The position numbers and the translations under genes are program-made. Below, piece by piece: positions 36,026-50,506 of a DNA stretch of 64,000 nucleotides. Under the pieces are notes generated by a model. That model was not told the origin of the DNA. It worked only from the letters and a program-made list of their open reading frames with translations, and made no database searches. Each line of letters starts with the position of its first letter. Positions within the stretch are counted from its first letter, which is position 1. Source of the stretch: Leptogranulimonas caecicola (lineage in GTDB: Bacteria; Actinomycetota; Coriobacteriia; Coriobacteriales; Atopobiaceae); contig NZ_AP025285.1 in assembly GCF_023168405.1 (NCBI RefSeq), positions 496,001 to 560,000 of the forward strand, written 5' to 3'.

Positions 36026-36559
36026 ATGCCGTCTAAGAAAAACGTGGAGATGCTTCAGGAGGTCAACAACTCCCTGGACTCCTCCAAGGGTCTGTTTGTC
36101 ATCGATTATCGCGGCCTTACCGTAAAGGAAGCCCAGGAGCTTCGCCGCAAGCTTCATGAGGCCGACGCCGAGATGAAGGTGTACAAGAACAACATCGTCA
36201 AGATCGCTTTGGCTGAGCACGATATGCCCAATATCGACGAATATCTCGAGGGCACCACGGCTTGCGTGTTCTACGCCGTGGATCCCGTAGAGGCTGCCAA
36301 GGCCATCAAGACCACGTCTAAGGAGCTCAACAAGGTCGAGTTCCTGGGTGGTATCTCTGATGGACAGGCTATCAACGCCGACCAGGCGCTGGCCATCGCA
36401 GACCTTCCCTCTCGCGAGGAAATGCTGGCTCGTCTGGCTGCAGCTTGCGCTGCTCCGCTCACCGGTATCGCCCGTGTGTGCAACGGTCCTATGCAGGGTC
36501 TGGTTACCGCGCTCACGGCTGTCGCCGAGAACGCAGAGTCTGGTCAGCAGGCTGCCTAG
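36026..36559 (+). CDS. rplJ: 50S ribosomal protein L10
   Basis: Stalk base protein that anchors L7/L12 dimers. The 177-residue protein has FVIDYRGLTVKEAQELRRKL near the N-terminus and the C-terminal helix that carries L12. I use the ATG at 36026, after AAAGGAGG; an upstream extension of the frame runs through the leader RNA and is rejected. Confidence 0.96.
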   Translation: MPSKKNVEMLQEVNNSLDSSKGLFVIDYRGLTVKEAQELRRKLHEADAEMKVYKNNIVKIALAEHDMPNIDEYLEGTTACVFYAVDPVEAAKAIKTTSKELNKVEFLGGISDGQAINADQALAIADLPSREEMLARLAAACAAPLTGIARVCNGPMQGLVTALTAVAENAESGQQAA

Positions 36560-36688
36560 CCTGTCTGCTCGATCAGGCGCCCGCACGCCAACCGCATGGT
36601 TGGCCCGCACTGTCTTTCAGGGGTCTAATCAGACCCATTCGTTGGGGGACATCATCTGTGTCCCGCTTACTTAAGAAGGAGATCAGCA

Positions 36689-37069
36689 ATGGCTGTCACC
36701 AAAGATGAGATCATTGAGGCCATTAAGGCCATGCCCGCCCTGGAGCTCTCTGAGCTCGTGAAGGAGCTCGAGGAGACCTTCGGCGTCTCCGCCGCCGCTC
36801 CCGTCATGATGGGCGCTATGCCCGCCGCCGGTGGCGCCGCTGAGCCCGCCGAGGAGAAGACCGAGTTCGACGTCATCCTCGAGGGCTTCGGCGACAACAA
36901 GATCGCCGTCATCAAGGAGGTCCGTGGCCTCACCAAGCTCGGCCTCAAGGAGGCCAAGGAGCTCGTGGAGTCTGCTCCCAAGCCCATCCTCGAGGGTGTC
37001 AAGAAGGACGAGGCCGAGGCCGCCAAGGAGCAGCTCGAGAAGGTTGGCGCTGCCGTTACCGTCAAGTAA
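36689..37069 (+). CDS. rplL: 50S ribosomal protein L7/L12
   Basis: Stalk protein that recruits translation GTPases. The 126-residue protein has an N-terminal dimer domain ([18 protein letters not shown]), an Ala/Pro/Gly hinge and the C-terminal domain with [19 protein letters not shown]. Start ATG after AAGAAGGAG. A terminator follows before rpoB. Confidence 0.98.
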   Translation: MAVTKDEIIEAIKAMPALELSELVKELEETFGVSAAAPVMMGAMPAAGGAAEPAEEKTEFDVILEGFGDNKIAVIKEVRGLTKLGLKEAKELVESAPKPILEGVKKDEAEAAKEQLEKVGAAVTVK

Positions 37070-37117
37070 CTGGTGCCTTATCTCTAGGCCTTAGCTTTTA
37101 GTTTTCATAAAGAGCTT

Positions 37118-37156
37118 GCGGGTCCTCTTCTTTTGGAGAAGGGGGCCCGCTTTTTT
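37118..37156 (+). terminator. Intrinsic terminator after rplL
   Basis: GCGGGTCC and CTTC pair with GAAG and GGGCCCGC around a TTTTGGA loop, followed by six T. It partly separates rplJL from rpoBC, which has its own promoter. Confidence 0.88.
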
Positions 37157-37168
37157 GGCATAAAAGGA

Positions 37169-37215
37169 GTGGATGATTTTCTCGGCGTCAATTCTGGCCG
37201 AGAAAAGCCATCCAC
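37169..37215. repeat. 47-bp imperfect palindrome with TTTCTCGGC arms upstream of rpoB
   Basis: GTGGATGATTTTCTCGGC (37169-37186) faces the near-exact reverse complement of GTGGATGGCTTTTCTCGGC (37197-37215), ten bases apart. No T run follows. It lies about 90 bases before the rpoB -35 box. It is the longest match among the TTTCTCGGC pairs and could be an operator for rpoBC. Confidence 0.7.
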
Positions 37216-37305
37216 ATAATCTTCATATATTAAGATCACAAGACCCCAGGTCAGAGCCTAAAGTGCTGTAGTTTATCTGAATCTGTTCTGATGTCAATAG
37301 TTGCA

Positions 37306-37334
37306 TTGACTCAGCTTTGTTTCTTGGCTAGATT
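37306..37334 (+). promoter_or_regulatory. Promoter of rpoB-rpoC
   Basis: TTGACT at 37306-37311 and TAGATT at 37329-37334 are spaced by 17 bases, about 50 bases before the rpoB start. Confidence 0.72.
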
Positions 37335-37386
37335 ACTAATTTGCGACAATTGCCGCTATATGCCGTTTCAAAGGAGGAAATGCCTG

Positions 37387-40300
37387 GTGCGTACCGCAAA
37401 CTCTCCCGTCACCTCCACAGACGCTACGGGCCGCGTGAGCTTCAGCAAGATTAGCCCTGCGATGGAGCTGCCCAACCTCATCACCGTCCAAAAGGAATCT
37501 TTCGAGCGTTTCATGGGGGAGGGGCTCGCGAATGCCTTCGCAGAGAGCTCTCCTATCGAAAACAACGCTGGCACTATGGAGATTACCTTTGGCACCCACG
37601 AGTTTGGCGATCCGGCCCATACTTTGGCCGAGTGCCGCGCCAAAGACCTCACCTACCAGGCCCCTCTTTTGGTGGAGGTTCGCTTCACCAACAAGGAGAC
37701 CGGTGAGATCAAGGAGCAGCTGGTGTTCATGGGCGACTTCCCGCTTATGACAGACCGCGGCACCTTCATCATCAATGGCACTGAGCGCGTGGTGGTATCC
37801 CAGCTCGTACGTTCCCCCGGTGTCTACTTCTCTAAAGAGCTCGACAACAATGTCGACGTCTACAAGGTGCAGTTCATTCCTGCACGTGGCGCTTGGCTCG
37901 AGTTTGAGATTGACAAGAAGGGCAAGCTCATCGTCTCCGTTGACCGCAAGCGTCGTCAGAGCGCCACCTTGATGCTTCGCGCTTTGGGCCTCGCTGAGAC
38001 CGACGAGGAGATCACCGAGCTTCTGGGCGAGTCTGACGTGTTGGCTGACGCTCTGGCCTCTGATACTGCTAAGACCCGTGAAGAGGCGCTCATCGAACTC
38101 TACAAGCGTCAGCGCCCCGGCGAACCTGCCACAGTGGATGCTGCCCGTTCGCTTTTGGACAGCCTGTACTTCAATCCTCAGCGCTACGACCTGGCTCGCG
38201 TAGGTCGCTACAAGATCAACAAGAAGCTCGATCTTGATGTGGCTGAAGGCGTCAACGTGCTCACCCCAGAGGATATCGTGGCTGCCCTTCGTTACCTGCT
38301 GGCTCTGCGTGACGGCGATGCCACCAAGAAAGTGGACGACATCGACCACTTTGGCAATCGTCGCGTGCGTACCGTGGGCGAGCTGGTGCAAAACCAGTTC
38401 CGCATCGGTATGAGCCGTATGGAGCGCGTGGTGCGCGAGCGCATGGCATCCCAGGATCCCGATGACATCACGCCTCAGTCTCTCATCAACATTCGCCCCA
38501 TTGTGGCAGCTATCAAAGAGTTCTTTGGCTCTTCTCAGCTGTCGCAGTTCATGGATCAGGCCAACCCCCTTTCTGGCCTTACTCACAAGCGTCGTCTCTC
38601 TGCCTTGGGACCTGGTGGTCTGGCGGGCCATAAGTCTGGCTCCAGCCGCCGCACCAACGTGCCTACCGCAGTGCGCGACGTCCACAACTCCCACTATGCA
38701 CGCATGTGCCCCATCGAGACGCCCGAAGGCCCCAACATCGGTCTTATCGGCACGTTGGCGCTCTTTGCCCACGTGAACGAGTACGGCTTCATCGAGACGC
38801 CCTACCGTCGCGTGGTGGACGGCTGCGCCACCGACATCATCGACTGGATGACGGCAGACGAGGAAGAGGATCACATCATTGCCCCTGCCGATACTCCCAT
38901 CGACAACAAGACCGGCCGCTTCGTGGAGTTGGATCCCTCGGGCAAGCTGGTAGAAGCCGAGCGTGTCGTAGCCCGTACCCGCGACTATGACGGCTCCTTT
39001 GGCGCCCCTGCCGAGACTCCCGTGACAGACATCGACTACATGGACGTGTCGCCTCGCCAGATGCTCTCTGTAGCTGCCACCCTCATTCCCTTCCTGGAGC
39101 ATGACGATGCAAAGCGTACCCTCATGGGCGCCAACATGCAGCGTCAGGCAGTGCCCCTCATCCGTCCTGTGGCCCCGCTGGTGGGTACCGGCATGGAGTA
39201 CCGCGCCGCTCTGGACTCCGGCGAGTTGATCTGCTCGGCACACGACGGCACCGTAGTAGAGGTAGACGCCGCTCACATCGTGGTCGATGCCGGCGACGAG
39301 GGCCTTGAGCGCTACGACCTGCCCAAGTACGAGCGTTCCAACCAGTCCACCTGCATCAACCATCGTCCTATCGTCGAGGTGGGCGAGCACGTGGTAGCAG
39401 GGCAGCCCCTGGCTGACTCCACTTCTGTGGACCACTCCGAGCTGGCGCTGGGCGCTAACCTCACGGTGGCCTATATGCCGTGGGAGGGCTTCAACTACGA
39501 GGACGGCATCGTCATCTCTGAGCGCGTGGTGCAAGAGGACCTGCTAACCTCCATCAACATCTCCCGTCATGAGATCGACGCCCGCGACACCAAGCTGGGC
39601 TCTGAGGAAATCACCCGCGAGATCCCTAACCTCTCCCAGGATATGCTGGCCAATCTGGACGCAGACGGCATCATCCGTATCGGCGCCGAGGTAGGCCCGG
39701 GCGACATCTTGGTGGGCAAAGTGACGCCTAAGGGTCAGACTACCCCCACGGTGGAGGAGCGCCTGCTGCACGCCATCTTTGGCGCTAAGGCCCATGACGT
39801 GCGCGACACCTCCCTCAAGATGCCTCACGGCGCCTATGGTCGAGTGGTAGACGTGGTGCGCTTCGCACGCGAGAACGGCGACGAGCTGCCTCCCGGAGTC
39901 AACGAGATGGTGCGCGTCTTTGTGGCCCAGCGCCGCAAGATCCAGCAGGGTGACAAGATCGCCGGCCGTCACGGCAACAAGGGCGTGGTCTGCAAGGTGC
40001 TGCCTGTGGAAGACATGCCCTACATGGCCGACGGCACCCCCGTAGACGTCCTTCTGGACCCCCTGGGCGTACCTTCCCGTATGAACGTGGGCCAGCTGCT
40101 CGAGTGCCACATCGGTTGGTGCGCCGCCAATGGCTGGGATACCGAGAACGCCAACTCTGAGACCTATGTGCCCGGTCCCATGCCGGTCTCTACGCCCGTC
40201 TTCGACGGCGCCACTGGCGACGAGGTGGCTGAGTGCATCCGTCGTACCAACACCAATCTCATCAACCGCGCTAAGGAGGAGTACGGCGACGCCATGATGG

Positions 40301-40869
40301 AGTCCTTCGTGCCTCAGCTCAACTCCTTTGGCAAGACCACCCTTTATGACGGCCGCACCGGCGAGCCGTTCAACGACAAGATCACCGTGGGCACCAGCTA
40401 CATCCTCAAGCTGGGCCACATGGTCGACGACAAGATCCACGCCCGCTCCACTGGTCCTTACAGCCTCATCACCCAGCAGCCCCTGGGTGGCAAGGCGCAG
40501 TTTGGCGGCCAGCGCTTCGGCGAGATGGAGGTCTGGGCCCTCTATGCCTATGGTGCGGCCAACGTCCTCCAGGAGATCCTCACCATCAAGTCCGACGACA
40601 CCAACGGTCGCGTGAAGGCCTACGAGGCCATCGTCAAGGGCGAGAACGTGCCCGACGCCTCTATCCCCGAGGCCTTCAAGGTGCTGGTGAAAGAGATCCG
40701 TTCGCTCGCCCTGGATATCGAGCCTATTGTCTACAAGACCGAGGAGGCGCCTTCCCAGGTGCCCGCTCAGGTCACCGAGGATGCCGTAGACGTGTTTGCT
40801 GGTGCAGACGACCTTATTGGCGCCCCCACCGTAGACCTCGTTGCCGACATCGATTCCGAGAAGGAGTAG
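37387..40869 (+). CDS. rpoB: RNA polymerase beta subunit
   Basis: Forms half of the polymerase active centre. The 1160-residue protein has [14 protein letters not shown], the rifampicin pocket [21 protein letters not shown] (wild-type-like), [30 protein letters not shown] and the C-terminal [20 protein letters not shown] start it at the GTG at 37387, nine bases after AAAGGAGG; an in-frame ATG at 37363 lies before that site. Odd point: the fork-loop-2 region after ALGPGGL (residues 413-429) is eight residues longer than, and unlike, the usual TRERAGFEV. rpoC follows after 4 bases. Confidence 0.97.
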   Translation: MRTANSPVTSTDATGRVSFSKISPAMELPNLITVQKESFERFMGEGLANAFAESSPIENNAGTMEITFGTHEFGDPAHTLAECRAKDLTYQAPLLVEVRFTNKETGEIKEQLVFMGDFPLMTDRGTFIINGTERVVVSQLVRSPGVYFSKELDNNVDVYKVQFIPARGAWLEFEIDKKGKLIVSVDRKRRQSATLMLRALGLAETDEEITELLGESDVLADALASDTAKTREEALIELYKRQRPGEPATVDAARSLLDSLYFNPQRYDLARVGRYKINKKLDLDVAEGVNVLTPEDIVAALRYLLALRDGDATKKVDDIDHFGNRRVRTVGELVQNQFRIGMSRMERVVRERMASQDPDDITPQSLINIRPIVAAIKEFFGSSQLSQFMDQANPLSGLTHKRRLSALGPGGLAGHKSGSSRRTNVPTAVRDVHNSHYARMCPIETPEGPNIGLIGTLALFAHVNEYGFIETPYRRVVDGCATDIIDWMTADEEEDHIIAPADTPIDNKTGRFVELDPSGKLVEAERVVARTRDYDGSFGAPAETPVTDIDYMDVSPRQMLSVAATLIPFLEHDDAKRTLMGANMQRQAVPLIRPVAPLVGTGMEYRAALDSGELICSAHDGTVVEVDAAHIVVDAGDEGLERYDLPKYERSNQSTCINHRPIVEVGEHVVAGQPLADSTSVDHSELALGANLTVAYMPWEGFNYEDGIVISERVVQEDLLTSINISRHEIDARDTKLGSEEITREIPNLSQDMLANLDADGIIRIGAEVGPGDILVGKVTPKGQTTPTVEERLLHAIFGAKAHDVRDTSLKMPHGAYGRVVDVVRFARENGDELPPGVNEMVRVFVAQRRKIQQGDKIAGRHGNKGVVCKVLPVEDMPYMADGTPVDVLLDPLGVPSRMNVGQLLECHIGWCAANGWDTENANSETYVPGPMPVSTPVFDGATGDEVAECIRRTNTNLINRAKEEYGDAMMESFVPQLNSFGKTTLYDGRTGEPFNDKITVGTSYILKLGHMVDDKIHARSTGPYSLITQQPLGGKAQFGGQRFGEMEVWALYAYGAANVLQEILTIKSDDTNGRVKAYEAIVKGENVPDASIPEAFKVLVKEIRSLALDIEPIVYKTEEAPSQVPAQVTEDAVDVFAGADDLIGAPTVDLVADIDSEKE

Positions 40870-40873
40870 CCTC

Positions 40874-45292
<4,419 letters not shown>

Positions 45293-45311
45293 GACTCAGT
45301 AAGTCTCAAGA

Positions 45312-45361
45312 CACATAAAAAAGGGAGTCAGGTTCGCGTAGAAACTGACTCCCTTTTGTGT
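45312..45361 (+). terminator. Intrinsic terminator after rpoC
   Basis: AAAAGGGAGTCAG pairs with CTGACTCCCTTTT around a 13-base loop, flanked by CACA/TGTG that lengthens the stem. It ends the rpoBC transcript. Confidence 0.85.
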
Positions 45362-45518
45362 GAAATGGGATTCTATCCGCTCTATTTTGCATTGGCTTGC
45401 AATATAAGGTTTCACACGGGTAACCATTCATCAGCAACGTTCGATTACCTGAACTAACTTGCGAAACTGGGGGATAAGCCCCTGGCGTGCAAGCGTCAAA
45501 AAGTAACGGGGTGGGATT

Positions 45519-45734
45519 ATGCAAACCGGAGCTCAGCGCAACTCGTACACTTACGAGACTAAGCTCAAGGCCGTCGAGGATCATCTGGATCGCGGTATGA
45601 CGGCAAGCGACGCCATGCAGAGCCACGGTGTGGCTTCCAAGAGCGCATTCTTCCGTTGGTGTGCCTCTTATCGTGACGGCGGTGCCGCGGCACTGCGCCC
45701 CAAGAAGCGCGGCCGTCCTCGCAAGAACGCTTAA
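45519..45734 (+). CDS. Small helix-turn-helix protein, IS3-type OrfA-like, AT-hook tail
   Basis: A 71-residue protein with a single HTH of the InsJ/OrfA transposase type: YTYETKLKAVEDHLDRGMT, then SHGVASKSAFFRWCASYRDGG. It ends in KKRGRPRKNA, an AT-hook-like GRP core. No OrfB, terminal repeats or target duplication are seen, so it looks like a domesticated DNA-binding protein, not a live insertion sequence. The codon use resembles its neighbours. The ATG has GGGGTGGG ahead. It lies between rpoC and rpsL, where Bacillus has an L7Ae-family gene. Function unknown. Confidence 0.8.
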   Translation: MQTGAQRNSYTYETKLKAVEDHLDRGMTASDAMQSHGVASKSAFFRWCASYRDGGAAALRPKKRGRPRKNA

Positions 45735-45788
45735 TTGTGCGCTATGGGATGAGCGGCGCCTTGTGATGCGCTTCTAAACGTCGTAATT

Positions 45789-45797
45789 GCCGAGAAA
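45789..45797 (-). repeat. TTTCTCGGC element (reverse), upstream of rpsL
   Basis: GCCGAGAAA here is an exact reverse copy of the recurring core; read in the TTTCTCGGC orientation it is preceded by GAGTG. It lies between the HTH gene and its terminator, 164 bases before the rpsL -35. Confidence 0.5.
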
Positions 45798-45836
45798 CAC
45801 TCGCATAGGTGCTCGTGAGTTCCTGTTGAAAAGAAT

Positions 45837-45867
45837 GCCTCCCTTTGAAAGGAGGCTTTCTTTTTAT
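45837..45867 (+). terminator. Intrinsic terminator after the HTH gene
   Basis: GCCTCC pairs with GGAGGC around an eight-base interior that can pair further (CTTTGAAAG), followed by TTTCTTTTT. Confidence 0.8.
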
Positions 45868-45935
45868 GTGTGGATACCGTGTAAGGGTAGGGGGAGGGCT
45901 TTTCAGGAAGGGCTTCCGTGGAGGCCCAGTGAAAT

Positions 45936-45989
45936 GGGATACGCCCGGGCCGGTGTGCAATTGACATCGAATAAAACCAGTCATAGTAT
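45936..45989 (+). promoter_or_regulatory. Promoter of rpsL-rpsG-fusA-rpsJ with GGGATACGCCCGG box
   Basis: TTGACA at 45961-45966 and TAGTAT at 45984-45989 have a 17-base spacer. The box GGGATACGCCCGG at 45936-45948 starts 25 bases before the -35. The layout closely matches the promoter at 31093-31148. Confidence 0.78.
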
Positions 45990-46079
45990 TCTCACTTGCG
46001 CCGATCCAGGCGATGTTGTGCTGCGTCGCCTCTTACATACGGTCGATGTGAGTGTCAAAAGGTACGAAGGAGAAAAAAC

Positions 46080-46448
46080 TTGCCTACCATCAACCAGCTG
46101 GTCCGTCAGGGCCGCAAGAGCACCAAGGCTAAGTCCCAAAAGCCCGCACTTCAGGGCAATCCCCAGAAGCGTGGCGTATGCACCCGTGTGTTCACCACCA
46201 CCCCTAAGAAGCCTAACTCCGCACTCCGTAAGGTCGCCCGTGTGCGCCTGGTAAACGGCATCGAGGTTACGGCCTATATCCCTGGTGAGGGCCACAACCT
46301 CCAGGAGCACTCCATCGTGCTCGTGCGCGGCGGCCGTGTACGCGACCTGCCTGGTGTGCGTTACAAGATCATTCGTGGCGCTTACGACTGCGCAGCCGTG
46401 CAGAACCGCAAGCAGTCCCGTTCTCGCTACGGCGCCAAGCGCTCCTAG
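46080..46448 (+). CDS. rpsL: 30S ribosomal protein S12
   Basis: Decoding-centre protein. The 122-residue protein starts at a TTG (46080, then [12 protein letters not shown]), placed after GAAGGAG; no ATG fits. It carries [12 protein letters not shown] with the unmutated Lys linked to streptomycin sensitivity, and [14 protein letters not shown]. First gene of the str-type operon. Confidence 0.97.
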   Translation: MPTINQLVRQGRKSTKAKSQKPALQGNPQKRGVCTRVFTTTPKKPNSALRKVARVRLVNGIEVTAYIPGEGHNLQEHSIVLVRGGRVRDLPGVRYKIIRGAYDCAAVQNRKQSRSRYGAKRS

Positions 46449-46488
46449 CACCCGCTCCCGTCACTAAAGCACATTTAAGGAGATTTAT

Positions 46489-46959
46489 ATGCCGCGTCGT
46501 GCAGCTGCAACCCGTCGCGAAATCGCGCCCGATGCCGTCTACAACAACCGTTTAGTCACTCAGCTCATCAACAAGGTTCTCCTCGACGGCAAGAAGTCCG
46601 TCGCTGAGCGCATTGTCTACAGCGCCTTCGATCAGGTCGCCGAGAAGACCGGCCAGGATCCTCTGACCGTCTTCAAGAAGGCCATGGACAACGTGCGCCC
46701 CACCCTCGAGGTCAAGCCAAAGCGTGTGGGTGGCGCCACCTACCAGGTACCCATGGAGGTAAACTCCCGTCGTTCCACTACGCTTGCCATCCGCTGGATC
46801 GTGGGCTTTTCTCGGTCCCGCAAGGAGAAGACCATGGCCGACCGTCTCGCGAACGAGATCATCGACGCCTCCAACGGCGTTGGCGCCTCGGTGAAGAAGC
46901 GCGAGGACGTCTTCAAGATGGCCGAGGCCAACCGTGCTTTCTCGCACTACCGCTGGTAA
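46489..46959 (+). CDS. rpsG: 30S ribosomal protein S7
   Basis: Organises the 3' domain of 16S rRNA. The 156-residue protein starts [15 protein letters not shown] and has [17 protein letters not shown] and the closing FSHYRW. Start ATG after AAGGAG. It lies 40 bases after rpsL and 30 before fusA. A TTTTCTCGGT inside it at 46808-46817 is a coding-region match to the intergenic element. Confidence 0.97.
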   Translation: MPRRAAATRREIAPDAVYNNRLVTQLINKVLLDGKKSVAERIVYSAFDQVAEKTGQDPLTVFKKAMDNVRPTLEVKPKRVGGATYQVPMEVNSRRSTTLAIRWIVGFSRSRKEKTMADRLANEIIDASNGVGASVKKREDVFKMAEANRAFSHYRW

Positions 46960-46989
46960 CCCACACAGCCTAGAGGAGAGCTAATACCT

Positions 46990-49086
46990 ATGGCCAAAAG
47001 TAAGTACACGCTAGAAAACATGCGCAACATCGGCATCATGGCCCACATCGATGCTGGTAAGACCACCACTACCGAGCGCATTCTTTATTACACCGGCAAG
47101 ACCCACAAGATCGGCGAGGTCCATGACGGTGCTGCCACCATGGACTGGATGGTTCAGGAGCAGGAGCGTGGCGTAACCATTACCTCCGCCGCCACCACCT
47201 GCTTCTGGAAGGATCATGTCATCCAGATCATCGACACCCCTGGCCACGTGGACTTCACCTCTGAGGTCGAGCGTTCCCTGCGCGTGCTCGATGGTGCGGT
47301 GGCCGTCTTTGACGCCGTGGCCGGCGTGCAGCCCCAGTCTGAGACCGTGTGGCGCCAGGCTTCTACCTACAACGTCCCCCGTATCGCCTTCATCAACAAG
47401 TACGACCGCGTGGGTGCCGACTTCTTCAATGCCATCGAGACCATGAAGGATCGTCTCTCTGCTCCTGCGGTGGCCGCTCAGGTCCCCATGGGTGCCGAGA
47501 ACAACTTCTGGGGCATCATCGACTTGGTCACCATGACCGCCTGGGACTTCAAAGAGGACGCCAAGGGCATGATCTATCCCGAGCCCCTGGATTCCATCCC
47601 CGACGAGTTCGCTGAGCTGGCCGAGGAGAAGCGCGGCGAGCTGGTAGACGCTGCCGCCGACTACTCCGACGAGCTCATGGAGTTGGTCCTGGAGGACGAG
47701 GAGATCCCCGTAGACGTCCTCAAGGCCGCTATCCGCGCTGCCGTTCTTGCCAATGGCATGAACCCCGTATTCGTGGGCTCCGCCTACAAGAACAAGGGCA
47801 TTCAGGAGCTCTTGGACGCCGTCATCGACTATCTGCCCAGCCCCCTGGACATTCCTCCCGTGGAAGGCGTCAACCCCAAGACCGGCGAGACCGAGATCCG
47901 CAAGCCTTCCAATGACGAGCCCTTCTCGGCTTTGGCCTTCAAGATCATGACCGACCCCTACGTGGGCAAGCTCACCTATGTGCGCGTCTACTCGGGCGTC
48001 GCCGAGTCCGGTAGCTATGTCTACAACTCCGTGAAGGAAGATCGCGAGCGCTTTGGCCGCATCCTCGAGATGAACGCCAACGACCGCGTGGACCGCGAGT
48101 CTTGCTCTACCGCAGACATCGTCGCCGTGGTGGGTCTCAAGAACACCACCACCGGTGAGACCCTTTGCGACCAGCATCATCCCATCATCCTGGAGTCCAT
48201 CGAGTTCGCCGATCCCGTCATCGACGTGGCCGTGGAGCCCAAAGACAAGGCTAACCAGGAGAAGATGAGCGTGGGTCTGGCCAAGCTGGCCGAGGAAGAC
48301 CCCACCTTCAAGGTGCACACCGATCCCGAGACCGGCCAGACCATCATCGCCGGCATGGGCGAGCTGCACCTGGAGATCATCGTCGACCGCCTGCGTCGCG
48401 AGTTCAAGGTGGAGTGCAACGTAGGCAAGCCTCAGGTGGCCTACCGCGAGACCGCTGGCCAGCCCGTCAAGCATGCCGAGGGCAAGTTCGTTCGTCAGTC
48501 CGGTGGCCGTGGTCAGTATGGTCACGCCATCATCGACCTGGAGCCCCAGGAGCCCGGCGCCGGCTACGAGTTTGTCAACGCCATCGTGGGCGGTGTGGTG
48601 CCCAAGGAGTACATCCCCTCCATCGACAAAGGCATCCAGGAGGCCCTGGAGTCTGGCGTGGTCGCCGGCTACCCCGTCGTAGACGTCAAGGTGACCCTTA
48701 CCGACGGCTCCTACCACGAGGTCGACTCCTCCGAGGCTGCCTTTAAGATCGCCGGTTCCATGGCCATCAAGGATGCCCTGCGCAAGTCCAAGCCCGTGCT
48801 GCTGGAGCCCATCGAGGCCGTCGAGGTCGAGACTCCCGAGGAGTACATGGGTGACGTCATGGGCAACCTGTCCTCCCGCCGCGGCAAGATCGAGGGCATG
48901 GAGGACCGTCGTAACACCAAGGTCATCAAGGCCAAGGTGCCCCTGGGCGAGATGTTTGGCTACGCTACCGACCTCCGCTCGCAAACGCAGGGTCGCGCTA
49001 GCTATACCATGCAGTTCGCCGAGTACGAGCCGGTGCCCAAGGGCGTCGCCGACGAAATCATTAGCAAAGCCGGCGGCAACGCCTAA
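46990..49086 (+). CDS. fusA: Elongation factor G
   Basis: GTPase for ribosomal translocation. The 698-residue protein has [13 protein letters not shown] (residues 18-30), [18 protein letters not shown] and the domain IV stretch [16 protein letters not shown]. Length is normal. It is followed by rpsJ, not tuf, because tuf is upstream with the tRNAs. Confidence 0.98.
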   Translation: MAKSKYTLENMRNIGIMAHIDAGKTTTTERILYYTGKTHKIGEVHDGAATMDWMVQEQERGVTITSAATTCFWKDHVIQIIDTPGHVDFTSEVERSLRVLDGAVAVFDAVAGVQPQSETVWRQASTYNVPRIAFINKYDRVGADFFNAIETMKDRLSAPAVAAQVPMGAENNFWGIIDLVTMTAWDFKEDAKGMIYPEPLDSIPDEFAELAEEKRGELVDAAADYSDELMELVLEDEEIPVDVLKAAIRAAVLANGMNPVFVGSAYKNKGIQELLDAVIDYLPSPLDIPPVEGVNPKTGETEIRKPSNDEPFSALAFKIMTDPYVGKLTYVRVYSGVAESGSYVYNSVKEDRERFGRILEMNANDRVDRESCSTADIVAVVGLKNTTTGETLCDQHHPIILESIEFADPVIDVAVEPKDKANQEKMSVGLAKLAEEDPTFKVHTDPETGQTIIAGMGELHLEIIVDRLRREFKVECNVGKPQVAYRETAGQPVKHAEGKFVRQSGGRGQYGHAIIDLEPQEPGAGYEFVNAIVGGVVPKEYIPSIDKGIQEALESGVVAGYPVVDVKVTLTDGSYHEVDSSEAAFKIAGSMAIKDALRKSKPVLLEPIEAVEVETPEEYMGDVMGNLSSRRGKIEGMEDRRNTKVIKAKVPLGEMFGYATDLRSQTQGRASYTMQFAEYEPVPKGVADEIISKAGGNA

Positions 49087-49127
49087 AGATAACCGCGGGC
49101 ATTACCGCTCACCAATGGAGGTACCAA

Positions 49128-49442
49128 GTGTCTAGCCAAAAGATCAGGATCCGTCTGAAGGGATTCGACCACGAGCTGGTGGATCAGTCCTCTAAGCAGA
49201 TCGTCGAAACCGCTCAGAAGACCGGCGCTCGCGTGTCCGGCCCCATTCCCCTGCCCACCGAGCGCAACGTCTACTGCGTCATCCGCTCGCCCCACAAGGA
49301 CAAGGACTCCCGCGAGGAGTTCGAGATGCGCACTCACAAGCGCCTCATCGACATCCTCGATCCCCCCTCCGAGACCGTCGACTCCCTCATGCGTCTCGAC
49401 CTTCCTGCTGGCGTGGAGATCGACATCAAGCTCGACGCCTAA
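49128..49442 (+). CDS. rpsJ: 30S ribosomal protein S10
   Basis: Ribosome assembly protein that also binds NusB in antitermination. The 104-residue protein starts at a GTG (then [20 protein letters not shown]) after GGAGGTACCAA, and has [19 protein letters not shown] and the closing [11 protein letters not shown]. It ends the fusA operon with a terminator and is cut off from rplC by 396 bases. Confidence 0.97.
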   Translation: MSSQKIRIRLKGFDHELVDQSSKQIVETAQKTGARVSGPIPLPTERNVYCVIRSPHKDKDSREEFEMRTHKRLIDILDPPSETVDSLMRLDLPAGVEIDIKLDA

Positions 49443-49491
49443 GGCCTGCGCATCCCAGATAAGCTCGTAATTCACTGGTTACTGCACAGTT

Positions 49492-49528
49492 AGCGCTCCC
49501 TTCCAAAGCCAGGAGGGGAGCGCTTTTC
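49492..49528 (+). terminator. Intrinsic terminator after rpsJ
   Basis: AGCGCTCCC pairs exactly with GGGAGCGCT around a 15-base loop, followed by TTTCTT. It splits the S10 gene cluster after its first gene. Confidence 0.88.
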
Positions 49529-49562
49529 TTGCCCAAAGAGGCCGCTGTGAGCAAGGAGAGCT

Positions 49563-49593
49563 TTTCTCAGCAGCTCTTTTCAATGCCGAGAAA
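49563..49593. repeat. Inverted pair of TTTCTCGGC-type elements upstream of rplC
   Basis: TTTCTCAGC (49563-49571, one mismatch) faces GCCGAGAAA (49585-49593, exact) across 13 bases. The exact copy reads GTGGGAGTG before its core, like the GTGGATG arm at rpoB. Confidence 0.55.
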
Positions 49594-49736
49594 CACTCCC
49601 ACCTCTCATAGAAGTGATATGCAGGGTTTTTGGGCTTCAAAAAAAGATTTGGGAGAAGTCGTGGATACGGCTTCTAGGCCCTATACTGGTCAAGCTGTCA
49701 ATTTGGGTCTTTCTGTGCTGCGACTATACCACGGCA

Positions 49737-49749
49737 CCGGGCGTATCCC
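49737..49749 (-). promoter_or_regulatory. GGGATACGCCCGG box (reverse) upstream of rplC
   Basis: CCGGGCGTATCCC is the exact reverse complement of the box found at the tRNA-tuf and rpsL promoters. It lies 90 bases before rplC. A TATACC at 49725-49730 could be the -10, but I found no good -35, so the promoter itself is unproven. The rest of the 49443-49838 gap holds the terminator and repeat above; a 95-codon open frame there looks spurious. Confidence 0.6.
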
Positions 49750-49838
49750 TATTGGCATATTCCCACAGGATGTGGTCCGCTGGGGACAGGCACAAACAGC
49801 GCCTGCGGTCCCATGACCACCAAAGGTAAGGAATACGT

Positions 49839-50459
49839 ATGGTCAACACGATTCTCGGCCGCAAGATCGGGATGACTCAGGTGTGGGACGAGGACGATAA
49901 CGTCGTTCCCGTGACGGTCGTTCAGGCCGGCCCCTGCGTTGTCTCCCAGGTCAAGTCTGAAGCCACTGACGGCTACGACGCCGTGCAGATTGGTTTTGGC
50001 GAGATCAAGCCTTCCCGCGTGAATAAGCCCATGAAGGGCCATTTCGCCAAGGCTGGCGTAGAGCCTATGCGCTACCTGCGCGAGGTGCGCGTGGACAACG
50101 CCGCCGATCACAAGGTGGGCGACGTGGTTACCGTGGCTGATTTTGCAGAGGCTGCTGCGGTAGATGTCACCGGTACGTCCAAGGGCAAGGGCTTCCAAGG
50201 CACCATCAGGCGCTGGAACTTCGCTTGCGGCCCCATCACCCACGGCTCCCGCAACCAGCGCAAGCCCGGCTCCATTGGTCAGTGCGCCTATCCCGCTCGC
50301 GTGCGCAAGGGTCTGCACATGGCCGGTCACATGGGCGACGAGCGCGTCACGGTCAAGAACCTCAAGCTGGTCTCCGTCGATCCCGAGCAAAACCTCATGC
50401 TCATCAAGGGTGCGGTACCTGGTGGCAAGAACGCGCTGGTTCAGATCCGCATGGCCTAA
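49839..50459 (+). CDS. rplC: 50S ribosomal protein L3
   Basis: Early assembly protein near the peptidyl-transferase centre. The 206-residue protein starts [18 protein letters not shown] and has [14 protein letters not shown] and the QRKPGSIG and GHMGDERVT loops. Start ATG after AAAGGTAAGGAATACGT. First gene after the split from rpsJ. Confidence 0.97.
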   Translation: MVNTILGRKIGMTQVWDEDDNVVPVTVVQAGPCVVSQVKSEATDGYDAVQIGFGEIKPSRVNKPMKGHFAKAGVEPMRYLREVRVDNAADHKVGDVVTVADFAEAAAVDVTGTSKGKGFQGTIRRWNFACGPITHGSRNQRKPGSIGQCAYPARVRKGLHMAGHMGDERVTVKNLKLVSVDPEQNLMLIKGAVPGGKNALVQIRMA

Positions 50460-50506
50460 GGGCCCTTATCTCTAGTAGAACCTCTTAGGCTATTCAAGGA
50501 GTGAAG

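Noticed and set aside
37336-39534. Very long open frame antisense to rpoB (and similar ones opposite rpoC, fusA, tuf, cstA, clpC)
   Set aside because: These are side effects of GC-rich codon bias on the opposite strand. They have no ribosome binding sites and no recognisable motifs, and the sense genes are certain.
45519-45734. Active insertion sequence between rpoC and rpsL
   Set aside because: Only an OrfA-type HTH is present; there is no transposase catalytic domain, terminal repeats or target duplication.
49529-49816. 95-codon forward frame in the rpsJ-rplC gap
   Set aside because: It overlaps the terminator tail, the repeat pair and the GGGATACGCCCGG box, starts with a weak codon and resembles no protein.
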